Origin: Dendrobium chrysotoxum
Lineage: Eukaryota; Streptophyta; Magnoliopsida; Asparagales; Orchidaceae
Length of the DNA: 64,000 nt
Reading direction: 5' to 3'
Assembly (NCBI GenBank): GCA_019925795.1
Contig: CM034313.1
Coordinates: 23,424,932 to 23,488,931, forward strand
The notes beneath the pieces were generated by a model. The model was not told the origin of the DNA. It was given only the letters and a program-made list of their open reading frames with translations, and made no database searches. Shown in pieces: positions 45,653 through 57,365 of this stretch. Position 1 is the first letter of the stretch; each line of letters begins with the position of its first letter. The position numbers and the translations under genes were made by a program.

Positions 45653-46545
45653 TGTTGGATCCAAATTTGTCCATGGATAACACCGGACCTAACTAGTAGG
45701 CAAGCTCTATGAGGGGTGGTCTAGAACCTGTGTTAGAATGGAGTGAAACTAGTATGCTAGAAAAAAATCTGTAGAGAAATGTTGAGGGGGTTCAAAATAT
45801 AATTCAATCAAAAGATCCAAAATGCTCATTTACACCCATTATTTATAGGATCTAAGAGTTAAAGGAAAGGCTACATCAAAACGAATAAAAAAAACAGACT
45901 TAATGATTCTTAGTACTTACTATCCTAGACACATATCGCCTCCTAACTGGCTGGAGGGGGTGGCATTGAACGGCTTTTAATGATCTACCTATGGAGTGAG
46001 TTCAATAGTGCCAAGTAGGTTCAAGCGACTATGCTTGGGTGAGTCTATCGATGAGTGCTGAGCCGACGGAGCCTGCGACTAGCAAGCTTGATGGAGTTGC
46101 TGGCAACCTGTATTGAGGGCCTTGGATCACCACAGAAGAGAGGCGAGTAAGTTATTATAGCAGGAAGGGAAAGCTTTATGTGTGATAGCTGTGGCAAGAT
46201 GAACTGAGGGCCACGTGAGTGGACACTTTCTTGAAGTCGAGCTTGATGAGCATGACTGAGAATATCTGCTCTCAATGAGATCAACTGGCCCTGCCAGCTA
46301 ACTTCTTATATAGCGAGTGGCAAGTCACTTGCTTTGTGATGGCCCTTGATCACCCCCAATAAGGGAGTATCTCCATTTGTAGGCCCGGACAAGTAGCGTT
46401 TGTTAATCATTTGGGCAAATTCTGTTATGCTTCACAGTCGAGTAATGCCTACCGATGATTAAGCGAGTTCACCTATGGGTCTTAGTAGGCGTAGGTTCCT
46501 TCATTGCAGCTCACTGACAACCTGCAAGGCACCTGTGAAGGTACA
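45653..46545 (-). repeat. 3' LTR of the Tat-lineage element
   Basis: It begins TGTTGGATCC and ends near GGTACA. It aligns with 54093-54973 over its whole length with many substitutions and small indels, for example AAAAGATCCAAAATGCTC shared near 45820 and 54250. Edges are accurate to a few bases. Confidence 0.8.
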
Positions 46546-46735
46546 TGTGATTAGTTTCTTGATTCACTTGACCCTTTGATGGGAGAGTGACAAAGAGGGC
46601 AAGTGAATGAAAATAGTGAGAATTTAATAAGGCTGCCAAACATTAATAAGAAAGTAAATGCAGAATTACTGCCTTGATTACTATAACATTGATAGTTGCT
46701 TTAATTAATGTGATGCTACCTTCTCCTTAGCTCCC

Positions 46736-46743
46736 TATAAATA
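46736..46743 (+). promoter_or_regulatory. TATA box candidate for the antisense ORF
   Basis: TATAAATA in the context CTCCCTATAAATAGTG is a strong plant TATA match on the plus strand. It lies about 165 bp upstream of the first ATG of the antisense ORF relic (46903). It sits inside the Tat element but outside its LTR, so it would drive antisense rather than genomic transcription. Confidence 0.45.
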
Positions 46744-46902
46744 GTGTCTTCAAAGTTATAGTCCTTTTACTTTTCAAACATTGTTAGGCCTTTGAGTGTC
46801 ATATAGACTTGACCTGCAAGTGCTACATAGATTAGACACAAGATTGTCATGAAAATGAACCATTAATACTTAGCCCGAGTAGGTATTCAACATTCAAAGA
46901 AG

Positions 46903-48107
46903 ATGGCCTTTCACCTGGAGAAGGCTAAAGTGCCAAAAAGTGACCCCCAACGAACATAGAGACTAAAGAGGGTGGTCAGACCATTCAAGGGTCTTCTGAA
47001 CCCACTGTTGTCTTTCCTACAAAAGAATTAAGGTTGAGCTTGGGGTGGCAGAGGCGACCATAGTCCCTCTTGCTATAGCTATATTGATTGGTTAACCCGC
47101 CACTGTTCGAGTCGGAATGGGAAAAGCTAAGAGGGTCAATCACTCTTCTGATTCTAATGCTATTCCTCTTAACTTGAGGATGACGAGGTGACACCCTCCA
47201 TAGCGACCAATGATGCTGCCAACCAAAGAAGTGGCTTATATTGAGGTTGGGGCAACTCCCATAGAATTGAGCAAGTGCTTCCAGCTAGTACAAGTAAGGA
47301 GAAAAGAGATAATTTTAAGCATTTGAGGTGAGTCTTATCAGAGAAGAAGATATCTGTTGTGAGAGAGCCTGCTATTTGTATTGTCTCGAGTGAGCTGCAT
47401 GAACACTAGTTGAGTGAGTTACATGTGATGGCTTGGAAGTAGTGCGGGCCTGCTTTGTATATGAAGGAAAGAGTCCTATGTGATCTGTTCCTCGAAATTC
47501 CCTTGAGCTTCTTAGATAAAGAATATTTCATAGTTGATACTTCGATGTCATTTACAGGAGAGCCACCTGTGAAAGAGATCCAAGCCATCAAGCCTTAGGT
47601 AGTGGCAGAACTCGCTAGGGCCTGCAAGCAGGCAAAGGGAGCTAAAATTGAGTAGGGCGTGGTGGCAACTAAAGGGGAAGAGAAGCATTTGTATAAGACA
47701 TTGAATGAAAAGGTTGGGTACACCTTGTCCATGGGTTGCTATGGTGACATCATCCCTTCATAAGCATGTTGGAGGAGATGGTGGGGCAACTCAACCTTTT
47801 GACAAAAATGATGAACCTTCAAGTCGTGGTGGGTGAGACTGGAAGCTCGCACGGGGGCACGACCTTGGAGATGATTACAGAGCTGAGGAAAGAGGTCGCA
47901 TCCCTGAAAGTAGAGATGAGGATCACTGGCAACCAAGTGAAGGTGAGCTCCTTTATGGATGAAGGGAGATTACATGAAGGTTATTTAGAAAACATGGAGG
48001 CACTATCACAAGAGATGGTGAATGACCCAGTGTCTAAGATTGCCCTAAACCCTAAACCCATGCCAGTCGTTGCTTATTCTAGCCTCAGGGATACGCAAGT
48101 TCCCTGA
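46903..48107 (+). pseudogene. Antisense ORF relic of the Tat-lineage element
   Basis: The plus strand, opposite to the element's own genes, shows coding-like sequence. It runs from an ATG at 46903 (MAFHLEKAKVPKSDPQ) through broken frames near 47440-47600 (FLEIPLSFLDKEYFIVD, VKEIQAIKP) and 47600-47760 (ELARACKQAKGAK, KGEEKHLYKTLNEKVGYTLS). An open end follows at 47766-48107 (MLEEMVGQLNLLTKMMNLQV). That end has a heptad-like stretch (ITELRKEVASLKVEMRI) that could form a coiled coil. Several Tat lineages, such as Grande and Retand, carry an antisense ORF of unknown function in this position. Stops and frameshifts show this copy is dead. Confidence 0.6.
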
Positions 48108-48379
48108 GCATAACTTATTTGCAGGGTGAGATCCCCGAGTCTTATTTAAATTAGCTCTGAATTCTAAGTTATTAACTCACTTGTACTGAAACTCGCTCAT
48201 ACAGAGATTGCAAAAGAAATGGATAAGGGGAAAAGAGCTTTTTATTATCTTTTTGAAAATTTTAAATAAAGGTACAAGTGTGGAACTCCCCTTTAGTTAG
48301 AGCTTCTTCAAATCATCAACTACCATATCCTTGGTACCTTCTTTCCCAAGTGTGCCTATAGCTGATAGGCTCCTAGGCT

Positions 48380-49500
48380 GACATGCTTTTTGATAATGTA
48401 TGGACCTTCCCATGTGGATGCCAACTTGCTAAAGACTTATTAGCGAGCAGCAGAGTCCACCTACTTGAGGACATTGTCGCCTGGTTGGAAAGCTTTTTCT
48501 TTGACATTCGATTGTATTATTTGGCCATCCTCCTCTTTACTTCTTTTCAAAGCGTAGCTTGTGCTCTAAGATCTTTTAAGAGGTCGACGACTGACTCAAG
48601 GCCTTCTTAATTCCTTAGCTCCCACTCACTAAGTTCGTTTTCTTCGTAATAAGCAGTGGTGATCACTTGCAGACTATGTATTCGAGCTCCACACGTAATA
48701 GTGCCTTAATGCCATGGGAGAGTGAGAATGGCATGTGCTCTATGACTAAAGTGGGAATCATCCTCAGTGCCCATAATACCAAAAATAGTGAACCATCCAC
48801 TTGCCCTTTGCCCCATCCACTTCCTCAAGAGGTTGAGGATTTGCTTATTGGCAACTTCAACCTAACCATTGATTTGTGGGTGATGGACGGAGGCAATCCT
48901 TGTGATTTACATAAGCCTTCAAGCTCTTATCAACAAGTTGGAGTCCATTATTTATGATGTTGGGCGAGACACACCACGTCTAAAGATTGTGTCAATCCAT
49001 ATGAAGTTTTTAATAATAGTGGAGATTGTCTTGGTGAGTGCATTAGCTTCAATCCACTTAATGAAATAATCTATTATAATCAATATGAACTTTCTTTATC
49101 CAGTAGATGGGAAAGGTCCCAACAAATTCATTTCCCACATAACACAAGACCATGTGCTGTTGATGGGCAACAGCTTGTGAGAGGGCTGCAATTATATGGG
49201 GGTGAATTTTTTGCACTAAGGTGCCACCTTGAAAATTCCTCTGCATTATTCCTCGAAGTAAGACAAAAGTATTCCCAAAAAAAGATTCTACGACCGAGTA
49301 TCCTTCCTTTATAATAACTGCCACACTCACCTCAATGAATCCCCCTGAATAGTCTCATTCTCATCTTCTCTAAAACATCCGAGGTAAAATGAAATCGATA
49401 ATCTCCATAAAAATTCTCCTCTAAATACTAAGTAGTAGTCCACCTTTATTTTGAATCTCCTTTGATCACCAACTTAACTACTTATTGCTCCTGTCTTCAT
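48380..49500 (-). pseudogene. Integrase remnant of the Tat-lineage element
   Basis: In broken frames the minus strand reads WEMNLLGPFPSTG and FILIIIDYFIKWIEANALT near 49020-49140, the first-Asp region of the Ty3/gypsy integrase core. It continues with FIWIDTIFRRGVSRP and, near 48830-48860, HPQING and VEVANKQILNLLRKWMGQ with the last acidic residue. The C-terminal part extends to about 48500. The zinc-binding part is expected at 49150-49500 but is poorly preserved. Frameshifts occur within the core. Confidence 0.8.
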
Positions 49501-49639
49501 GTAATCCAAGAAAGGATCTAGCTAATTTGTTGGGAAATTATTTTCAATCTGCATGATTTCTTCTTCTTATTTTTCTTCAATTACGAGACTTGTGATTTTT
49601 ACTACTAGTCATCTATCAAGGTTCCCCTACTTGGAGAGG

Positions 49640-50480
49640 AGGTCGGCGAGTTGGTTCAGCTCTCTGGGGTATGAGTGATTTGAACTACTTCAACTTGTTG
49701 GTCTTTGCTTTTACTTTGAAAAGATATTTTAATAGCATCTCCTCTCTCACTTCATAAGCGCCATTAATTTAATTCACCATCAACTGCGAGTCAAAATGCA
49801 CCATTAACTGAGTCATCCCAAGGTCTGTGTCAAGTCGCAAGCCGACGAAGAGGGCCTTATACTCTACTTGATTATTTATTACTTGGAACTCTATGCTGGC
49901 GGCTTGAGTAATGGTGATTCCCATGAGACTACTCAGAACTATACATTTTTAAAATCCCTACTCGCCAAAGACTTCATCAACATAGAGTGTCCAACACTGC
50001 TGATGAGCTGTCGCTTCTAGCTCGTCGCATTGAGTATTGACGTCGATGAGTGCTTAGGTCTTGATAGTTCTCATCAGCATGTAAGTATTTTGGAACACAC
50101 TCAGCTCCACTGATCATTTTAACAACTTCCCTGATTGGCTTGTGAGTACAGATTAAAGTAGGTGATTAGTGACAACTTGTATTAAAAAGGCTTGAAACTA
50201 AGGTTGCTACCACCTAGTTTAGGTTATCAATGCTCGCACGAGTTTCTTCATAATAGGATATCTTTGATCATCCGCACTTAGTTTTTTACTCATATAGTAT
50301 AGTGGACACTACTCTTTCCCTTCTCTTACTAGCATTGAGCTAACAACATCCTCACCTACCCCCAGGTACAATAGCAAGTCTTCACCTGGCCTTTGTCTTT
50401 GGAGTAGAGGCGACGATGAGAGAAGCTTTAACTACTTGAAGGAGACCTCGACAAGAACAGGGAGCACCTCTCACCTAGCC
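49640..50480 (-). pseudogene. RNase H region of the Tat-lineage element
   Basis: The minus strand near 49770-49880 reads YKALFVGLRLDTDLGMTQLM and VHFDSQLMVN. This matches the archaeal-type RNase H (YEAL...AxxLG...SDSQLVV) that Tat elements carry in addition to the usual domain. The stretch from 49900 to 50480 corresponds to the first RNase H and connection and is heavily eroded. Multiple stops are present. Confidence 0.68.
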
Positions 50481-50495
50481 TCAAGATGAAACAAT

Positions 50496-51160
50496 TTAGT
50501 ATAGTGACTCGCCAAGTGAATCATTAAACCTCCTTGATAGTCCTTGGTGATGCATCTCCAAAATGGCCTTTACCTTATCAAGATTTACTTTAATGCCTTT
50601 AGGGGTAAGGAGGAAGCTAAGGAATTTTTCTGAACCTACACCAAAGGTACACTTTAGTGGTTTTAGTCGCATATTATACCTCTTAAGGATAGCGAATGTC
50701 TCCTTCAAATCTTCCTTGTGGAGTTGCAGTGATTTGTTTTCCACCAACAAGTCATCTACATACACTTCTATATTCCTCCCCTTTTCATCTTTACAGACTA
50801 TATCCATCATTCATCAGTAGGTCGCTCCTACATTCTTTAATCTAAATGGCATAATGTATAGAAATATAGGCCTTCTGAAGTGATGAAAGAAGTTTTCTCA
50901 CAATTGCCTGGGTGCATTATTATTTGGTAATAACCTAAGAAGGCATCCAAGAAGCTCACCATTGAATACTCAACTATCGAGTCGACCAAGGCATCAATCC
51001 TGGGAAATACACAACCATCCTTGGGGCATACCGAATTTAGGCTAGTGAAGTCCACTCACATCCTCCACTTGTATGTTTCTTCTACACCATAACCACATTG
51101 GAGATCTAGTTGGGATACTGAATCTCTGTGATGAAGTCAACCATTATCAATTTCTAAACC
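50496..51160 (-). pseudogene. Reverse transcriptase remnant of the Tat-lineage element
   Basis: The minus strand at 50837-51055 reads MDFTSLNSVCPKDGCVFPRI, DALVDSIVEYSMVSFLDAF and GYYQIIMHP, the fingers and first catalytic Asp region. At 50496-50810 it reads EVYVDDLLVENK with the catalytic YVDD intact, then YNMRLKPLKCTFGVGSEKF and GIKVNLDKVKAILEM. The two halves are in different frames and the PFGLKNAGATYQ segment between them is damaged. Confidence 0.88.
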
Positions 51161-51735
51161 TATTGCTTGATGAGCTCAATAAGTATGGAAGCAATCTTTC
51201 TTATTTTTTGTTTTATTGGCCTTGCCTCCTTCTTGTCGTTTAGTTTATGGCATGTAACTTCTGCACTAATGCCTAACATTCTACAGCTGTCCAAGCAAAG
51301 ATATTTACTAACGACATAAACTAACTCGCTTGCGTGCTGTTCACTGAACGAAACTCTTATTCTGAAGGTTTTGTCTGACTTGCACCCCATTGCAGGTATC
51401 TCTTCAATGGCCTCCATGGTCTCTAAGCCTAGGACTCATTCCACATCCAACTGCGACACCACTTCTATGATAGTCACCACTTTTCCTACTTCCCTCAGGT
51501 AACAAGTGTGTGATAAAGTGAGGTTGCCCCTCACTGTGATCTCCCTATCTTCAGCTAGGAATTTGACAGCAACATTATAAGTTGACACCACAACTTCGAA
51601 ATTATTCAATAGAGGTCTGTAGAAGATGTGTTGTAGGTGGTCAAAGTATCCACTATAATAAAATCAACCATAGCAGTGTATTTGTTGAATCAAGATTTGT
51701 CTAGTGGATGATGCGACCGTACTTTATACTACCTG
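51160..51735 (-). pseudogene. Protease end and linker before the reverse transcriptase
   Basis: The minus strand near 51480-51700 reads MVDFIIVDTLTTYN and VVVSTYNVAVKFLAEDREIT, the Tat-type segment following the retroviral protease (usually ...YNVILGRP...VVSTYH...). The active-site part, expected upstream at about 51740-51900, is absent or replaced. The open stretch at 51160-51417 is the linker to the reverse transcriptase. Confidence 0.7.
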
Positions 51736-52790
51736 TAAGCTTGAGAGCCTATGGGTGAGGATGATAAAGACAGAAAAAGAAGAAGAAGAAGAGCGAGAGA
51801 ACATAAAATGGATCTAGATGAAATCTTTATTATCCCAACCAAAAGTATAAGAATGAGAGGTGAGGGCTCTGTTTAGCAGAGCTTAAGCTAGAAAAAGGAA
51901 AACTAACACAGTATCTCTCTCTATATTTTGGCAGACCCTTGACTCAGGCTTTGGTGTGTTTTCTATTCTTCTCATAGGGTTTGGAGAGAAGTGGAATTTG
52001 TACGGAGTACATGAGTTGTACTATTGGCTTACGATAGAGCTCTGCCGGCTGTGCTGAGTGGCGTGACGATCTTATGAAAGAGTCAACATTAGGTAGGAGC
52101 TCGATTTTCACGTCACCCCATTGAGCTAAGAAAGGGTAAGTAAGGTCTTCATGCGGATCTTCTGAGATCGAGCCAACGTTGAATGAGATGCCGGTTTGTT
52201 GTCATTCCATTGGAGCGAAAGGGAGTGAGTAGAGGGTTGTAGTGGATCTCTGAGCTTGGTGGCGATTTGAAGGACTTGTGGACGAGATATGTGCCTTTCG
52301 CTTGTCATTTTATATGTTCCGTATAAAAGACTTGACTTTATCCGAGATGAATAAAAACTTATCCGGTTGGGAGAGGAACTTCCATGGTCCCCCTCATGAG
52401 AAGGGCAAATGCTTGAAGGATGTAGCTAGAGGTGGTCCTTCATGCTTCAATAATTAGTTTTTTCTTAGCTTTTATGTGAGTCCCTTGAATAGACTATCAA
52501 GAAGGGGGGGGGGGGGGGGGCAAATTTTCTTCTGTGCGACCCGAACATGACCTGTAAGATTCCTGCAAGAAGGTACCTTCATAAGCAGACATGGGTGTAT
52601 AGTATTGGTTGTCGCCTTCGCAAGGCAAGTACTCCTTTTGTCTCCCTGCACTCTCCTAAGAAACCATATAGGAGACCTATCGTAGGTGTGATTTGATAGA
52701 ACTCACTATTTCTATAAGAATATTGTCGATCTGATAGTTGATGATCAAGGCTATGATAATAAAGAATCATTATGCAGGTTCCCTCCCGCG
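51736..52790. other. Unassigned 1-kb segment splitting gag from protease
   Basis: The coding traces stop on both sides of this block, which replaces the expected end of gag (zinc finger) and the protease active site. It holds a GAA-rich run near 51778-51792 and a 17-base G run at 52504-52520. GC content is higher than average. Its texture resembles an LTR, so a solo LTR is one possibility, but I find no matching termini or target duplication. Confidence 0.45.
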
Positions 52791-52799
52791 GGTTTCTCA

Positions 52800-54040
52800 G
52801 CCTCTCTAAAAGTAACTGGGGCTACGCCTACTATTGGAGCCAGTGAGGTAGACACCGAGTTTACTTCTCCAAATTTCATTTTCTTCATAGTCGTCAACAA
52901 ATTAACTCACTCTCCACGCATGATGGTGGGTACCACTCCAGCTATGTGGATCAAGCAAGCTGGGATAGGCTCATTAATAGAGGTGAGTGGCACAAGGAGA
53001 CTCCACTATTGGCTTAGGTGGTCCTGTAATCCTCAGTGGCCAAGGTTGAATGAGCATTCTGTGGTGCTCTGGGGGATTGCGGTCTCATGGTGGATTGTTT
53101 TTTTATTTCTCCCTCCTATCCCTAAGATAAACTTATTTTTCTTGCCCTCATTGTTAATCTCTGGCAGAAGCGAGTTCATATAGGCGAGCAGCCATGGGCG
53201 AATCGGCTGCTCTGTTGTACTCCTCAGCACTAACATGATTGTTGACCGGCCCCAATACTTCTGTGAGTGTCCTCGACATTTGTAGGACCAATGCATAACA
53301 AAAGAGATCCTCTTTCAGTCCTCGGGTCAAAGTGGCCTAGGCAACTACAGGTTCTAAATCTTTAACTTCAAGCAATCCCCCTTTAGAAACTACAATGAAG
53401 TTCCTGAGTAACACTATTGGCTCATCTCATCTTCAAAGGGCCTGTGAATTCATCTAAGGCTTTTTGGACTCGAGTGAACTGTGCCTCAAACATCTTGTTA
53501 AATTTATATAAGGAGGTGATCACCCCCAATGGCAGGCGAGCGACCACATCGATGCAAATTCCTTAAGTGTTATGAAGAACAAACGACACTTACGGATATC
53601 ATTAATATTCAGCAAGGAGGTCACAGAATGAAAGGTGGCTACATGGTCCATTGAACTATTTTACACTTATAAGACTTTAAATGTGGCATCATAAACCTAG
53701 GAGGCGGCCAAGATTCTACGATCTCCCTTGAGAACGCATTGGTCAATTGGGGTTCAATCTTTCTAACTCATCAGGTAGGTGAGTCGTATTTTTAGCACTC
53801 ATCATTAAGTGAGTGGAATTAGGGACTAATATTGAGGTTAATGCTTTAGCATCATGTCTCGTATGACAAATTGCCGAGTCAGATGATCCTTCAGAGGTGT
53901 TATCCCTCTATGTAGCCTCCCAAGGCATCTTGGATCATTTTCATCAACCTCTCTTCTATCTCTATTAAGGTTCAACGAGTAGTGTAGTTAGGATTCTCTA
54001 TGTTCAGTGAGGGGTCAGGGACACTCAGATTATCAAGTTG
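52800..54040 (-). pseudogene. Gag remnant of the Tat-lineage element
   Basis: In broken minus-strand frames the region reads ENPNYTTRTLIEIEERLMKM near 53930-54000, then YVYDATFKVL, CRLFFITLKEFA and FIVVSKGGLLEVKDLEPVVA near 53330-53400. It then reads CYALVLQMSRTLTEVLGPVN and YNRAADSPMAARL near 53180-53290. This is the capsid-type gag layout of Tat elements, ending in a basic region. There are many stops. Confidence 0.7.
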
Positions 54041-54092
54041 GGTCTGTCTTCTGATCACTGGAATCAATCCATTGTATTCGCACCTTAGAGGA

Positions 54093-54973
54093 TTTTGGAT
54101 CCAAATCTACCTGTGGATGACACCAAACCTTACTAGCAGGCGAACTCTATGAGGGGTGACCTAGAACCTATATGAGAATGAAGAGAAATCAATATGCTAG
54201 AGAAAATCCTATAATAAAATGCTTAGAAGGCTCAAAATCTCACCCTGTCAAAAGATCCAAAATGCTCCTTTTATCTTTTATCTATAAAGATCAAAGGGCT
54301 ACAAGAAATTCTACATAATAAAAATATATAGATTTAATGACTTTCAGTACAAGTTTCCCTAAACAAGTATCATCTCCTGGCTGGTTGGAGGGGGCGACAC
54401 TAAACAACTTTTAATGATTGCTATGGGGTGAGTTTAATAATGTCAAGTTCAGGTGAGTATGCTTAGGTGAGTCTATTGGAGACTGCTGAGCAAAGAAGGC
54501 CTGCGACTAGTAGGCTTGCTAGGGTTGCTAGCAATCTATGCTGAGGGCCTCAAATCTCCTTAGAAGAGAGAAGCAAGAGTGTTGGTGATGCAGGAAGGGA
54601 TGGCTCTAGGTCGCATGGTCGCAACAATATAAATTGAGGGCCCCATAAGTAAACACTTTCCTATAGTCGAGCTTTGTGAGCATGAGTGAGGATACTTGCT
54701 TGGCCCTGGGAGCTAACTTCAAATGTGGTGAGTGGCAAGGCACTTAATTTGTGATAACCCTTGATCTCTCTTTGTGATAACCCTTGATCGCCCCTTATGA
54801 GGAACGACCTTCTTTTGTAGGCCCAGGCAAGTAGCGTTTGTAAATCATTTGGGCAAGTTCTGCTATGTGTCCAAGGCTACCAATCATTTGGTGAGTTCAC
54901 CTATGGGTACCACTATGCGTAAGTTCCTCCATCATGACGCGTGGACTACTTACTAGGAACTTATGAAGGTATA
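54093..54973 (-). repeat. 5' LTR of the Tat-lineage element
   Basis: This LTR is 881 bp and aligns with 45653-46545. Its first base pair has changed from TG to TT. Near 54770 a short GATAACCCTTGATC segment is locally duplicated. The primer-binding site expected just to its left (about 54065-54092) is too degraded to identify. Confidence 0.8.
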
Positions 54974-55224
54974 TGTAAGTATACTACATTCATATTCAGT
55001 TTAATGTTCTTTTATCTCCAATAATGAATATTTGTTGCAATTTGATATTTTTCTTTATCATAATTTAATTCATTTCAAAGAACTTTGTCATAGTAAGGAT
55101 CAGTACTTGTGGTAAACATTCCTAGTGAAGATTCGATTCATCTTAAGGTCACCATGCATTTTGCCAGCCACAATATACAAGTTGACCATGCAAGCCCCTT
55201 GAATTCAAGCCATGTAAAATAAAT

Positions 55225-55385
55225 ACAACCTAACTGAGCACATCATCCAATCTACATTATTGGTCAGCTACCCAATGAAAATTTCAAGGCTCTCACAAAT
55301 TTAAATTCAATTTTAATGCCATTCAAGCGAAAGCATCAAACTCCACCATGTTTGAAACCTCCAGCCTTATTTGCCCAAGGCACAA
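55225..55385. repeat. Dispersed repeat copy 1 (partner at 57222-57365)
   Basis: Both copies share CTACATTATTGRTC, CAAGGCTCTC, TTCAAATTTA-like and CTAGTTTGAAA/CATGTTTGAAAC segments in the same order and orientation. They are well diverged. Class and origin are unknown. Confidence 0.55.
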
Positions 55386-55516
55386 CCGTTGCCCACCTTG
55401 CAAAAAGTTCCCCTAATGTGATGGGAGGACATTGGGATATAACATCTTAAAGGAATGTAATGAACACAATGTTGTTAAAAGCATGCTTTAGGAGTGAAAC
55501 AAAGTGATGCACTGAC

Positions 55517-55612
55517 CTTGAGCATCAATTGTTTGTATAATGCAAGCTTGCAATAAAGCATGCGTTTCACATCGCTTCGCCATGTTGAATCGTAGCAACA
55601 TTCACTTGGCTC
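55517..55612 (-). other. Possible single exon of an unknown gene
   Basis: A minus-strand open segment of exactly 96 bp (32 codons: EPSECCYDSTWRSDVKRMLY, then CKLALYKQLMLK) is preceded by an ATTTTGAGCAG acceptor and followed by an AAG|GTCAGT donor. It could be a real exon between the phosphatase exons and their missing 5' part, but it matches no 5-phosphatase motif I know. Chance is a serious alternative. Confidence 0.25.
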
Positions 55613-57365
55613 CTGCTCAAAATAAAATATTGATTCAAATGTAATGGTTTGGTTCAACATCCATCCCAATAACTAGGTATAAATATTTGTTTTTACTTAT
55701 TCTTTCTTGTAGTCATTAATTCATAACTTATTAGTTCTCCATCCTCTCCCATTGAAACTAATTACTTTTTGGTGGTTCTCTTCAAGCTCACTCAAAGTTT
55801 GGTCTTAAGACTTCTTCTTGATGCTTTATCCTTACACTCTCGCTTCACCAGCCTCAACCTCTCGATCTCTAACTAGCCTCCACCTCTTTATTTTCTATGT
55901 TATTTTACAGCTTGCTGTTCTTCATCTCCTCAACTCTGTTCGTACCCTAAAACAACATGCCTCTAAGTTTACTTATCTCAAACTCTGACCTCCACAGTTC
56001 TTACACAAGCCTTCATAACTATCACCAATCACCACCCACCCCAACTGCTCATTCCTGCTTCTTAACCACATACCAAACTATCCATATCTGAGCCCATACT
56101 ATCACCTAACCATTAAAAATAATTCCCCAAGACCTCACTTTGCAGCCTCCTCATCCGACACCTCCCCTTAACCAGGCCACTTCATAACCATCCCAAAATC
56201 ATCCTCTCCATCTACATATCCACATTACCCAGCCTCAAGAGCATCCTCTGACTTAAAACTCCACCGCACACTCCATCATTTTGGCATTGGAATCAAAGCC
56301 TAGAGTTTTGAAGGTTAAATGAAGTAGCAAAAGCAACATAAGCAAGCATTCCATAATTGACTTCAATAAGTGACAAAATCTTTTTTTCATCTGTAGGTAA
56401 ACACTCCAAACAGTAGCTTTTGTATTGTTTAATTTGATATTCTATTTTCTTGCATAGAATTCAAGGATTTAACATATTTGTTGGCAAGCTTAAGCCCCAA
56501 CGTTTATTTACTTGAGTCCCATGTTTTGAGAAAAGTGTCGCACTTAAGATTATCCTTGCAACCCTTGGATGTGTTTAGATCAAAGTTACTACTATAAACG
56601 TTGAAAACTTTTTCAAGCACCCTCATCATTTGTACTTTCAAACAATAAATTTTTTTTCTAGCACATCTACTTCAAATTCATCACATATAAACATGTTTTG
56701 CATCTGCAGTCCCATTTACCTTAAATCCCAAGGTTTAGCAACATTTCTATTACAATTACATTGCATTTAAATGTTTACATTTTCATAATGCATTTCACAT
56801 CAGATCATGCCACACAAGCAAGCTTCAACGAATCAAAAAGTCTAGATAAAACTATAGAAGATTCGGTTATTGACAATGCTAATAGTTACATAGAACAAGA
56901 GGAGAAAGCCAATGCAACTGGTTATAGGATGCTACTACTACAAAATATTATGGAAAACTTAACACACAAATGCAAAAAATGAATGCTATGATACATCCAA
57001 CCCGTGCATAATCTGCTTTCATAACAAACAATCAATTAGAAGATATACCACAACAAAATCCTATGGAGAACATTCACATTAGGAGAGCACCAGCTCTAAG
57101 AAATGTGATAGAGGCAGAACAGCATAATAAAAAAAAAAAAGCTGGTGATTTAATGAATCCGTTGGGATGGTTAGAGTTGAAGACCCACCTTTGATGGTAT
57201 ACATAATCCTGACCAGCTATCAAACGACCAAATTATCTAAGCTACATTATTGATCGGTAATCCTATGAATAATCCAAGGCTCTCCCAATTCAAATTTAGC
57301 TTCAAGGCCTCTCCAAGTGAAACGTCAGCCTCTAGCTAGTTTGAAATTGCCAATCTTAATGGCCT

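Larger units (their letters stand above)
45653..54973 (-). mobile_element. Ty3/gypsy Tat-lineage element, decayed, with antisense ORF relic
   Basis: The LTRs are 45653-46545 (893 bp) and 54093-54973 (881 bp). Both carry CCWDATGACAC/ATAACACCGGACC near the start, a CTCTATGAGGGGTG segment, and AAGGTAYATGT at the end. The interior reads on the minus strand as gag, protease, reverse transcriptase, RNase H and integrase. A plus-strand (antisense) ORF relic lies between integrase and the 3' LTR, a known trait of several Tat elements. Target duplication and primer-binding site are not clear. Stops are frequent in all genes, and a 1-kb unassigned stretch separates gag from protease. It lies just upstream of the inositol phosphatase exons. 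Confidence 0.85.
54974..57365. other. Intergenic or intronic stretch between two retrotransposons
   Basis: Mostly AT-rich, with a pyrimidine-rich zone at 55740-56280. No confident gene is present. Diverged copies of one repeat occur at 55225-55385 and 57222-57365. A splice-bounded open segment at 55517-55612 is listed separately. If the inositol phosphatase gene is intact, its upstream exons lie beyond this stretch. Confidence 0.5.

Noticed and set aside
52504..52520. G17 run as a regulatory quadruplex
   Set aside because: It is a simple homopolymer in a dead element and could equally be a sequencing or assembly artefact.
52920..53296. Plus- and minus-strand 87-codon open frames
   Set aside because: The region is Tat gag in another frame; the frames have no independent support.
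56761..56982. 73-codon plus-strand open frame
   Set aside because: No recognisable motif or neighbouring exon; length is within chance for this much AT-rich sequence.
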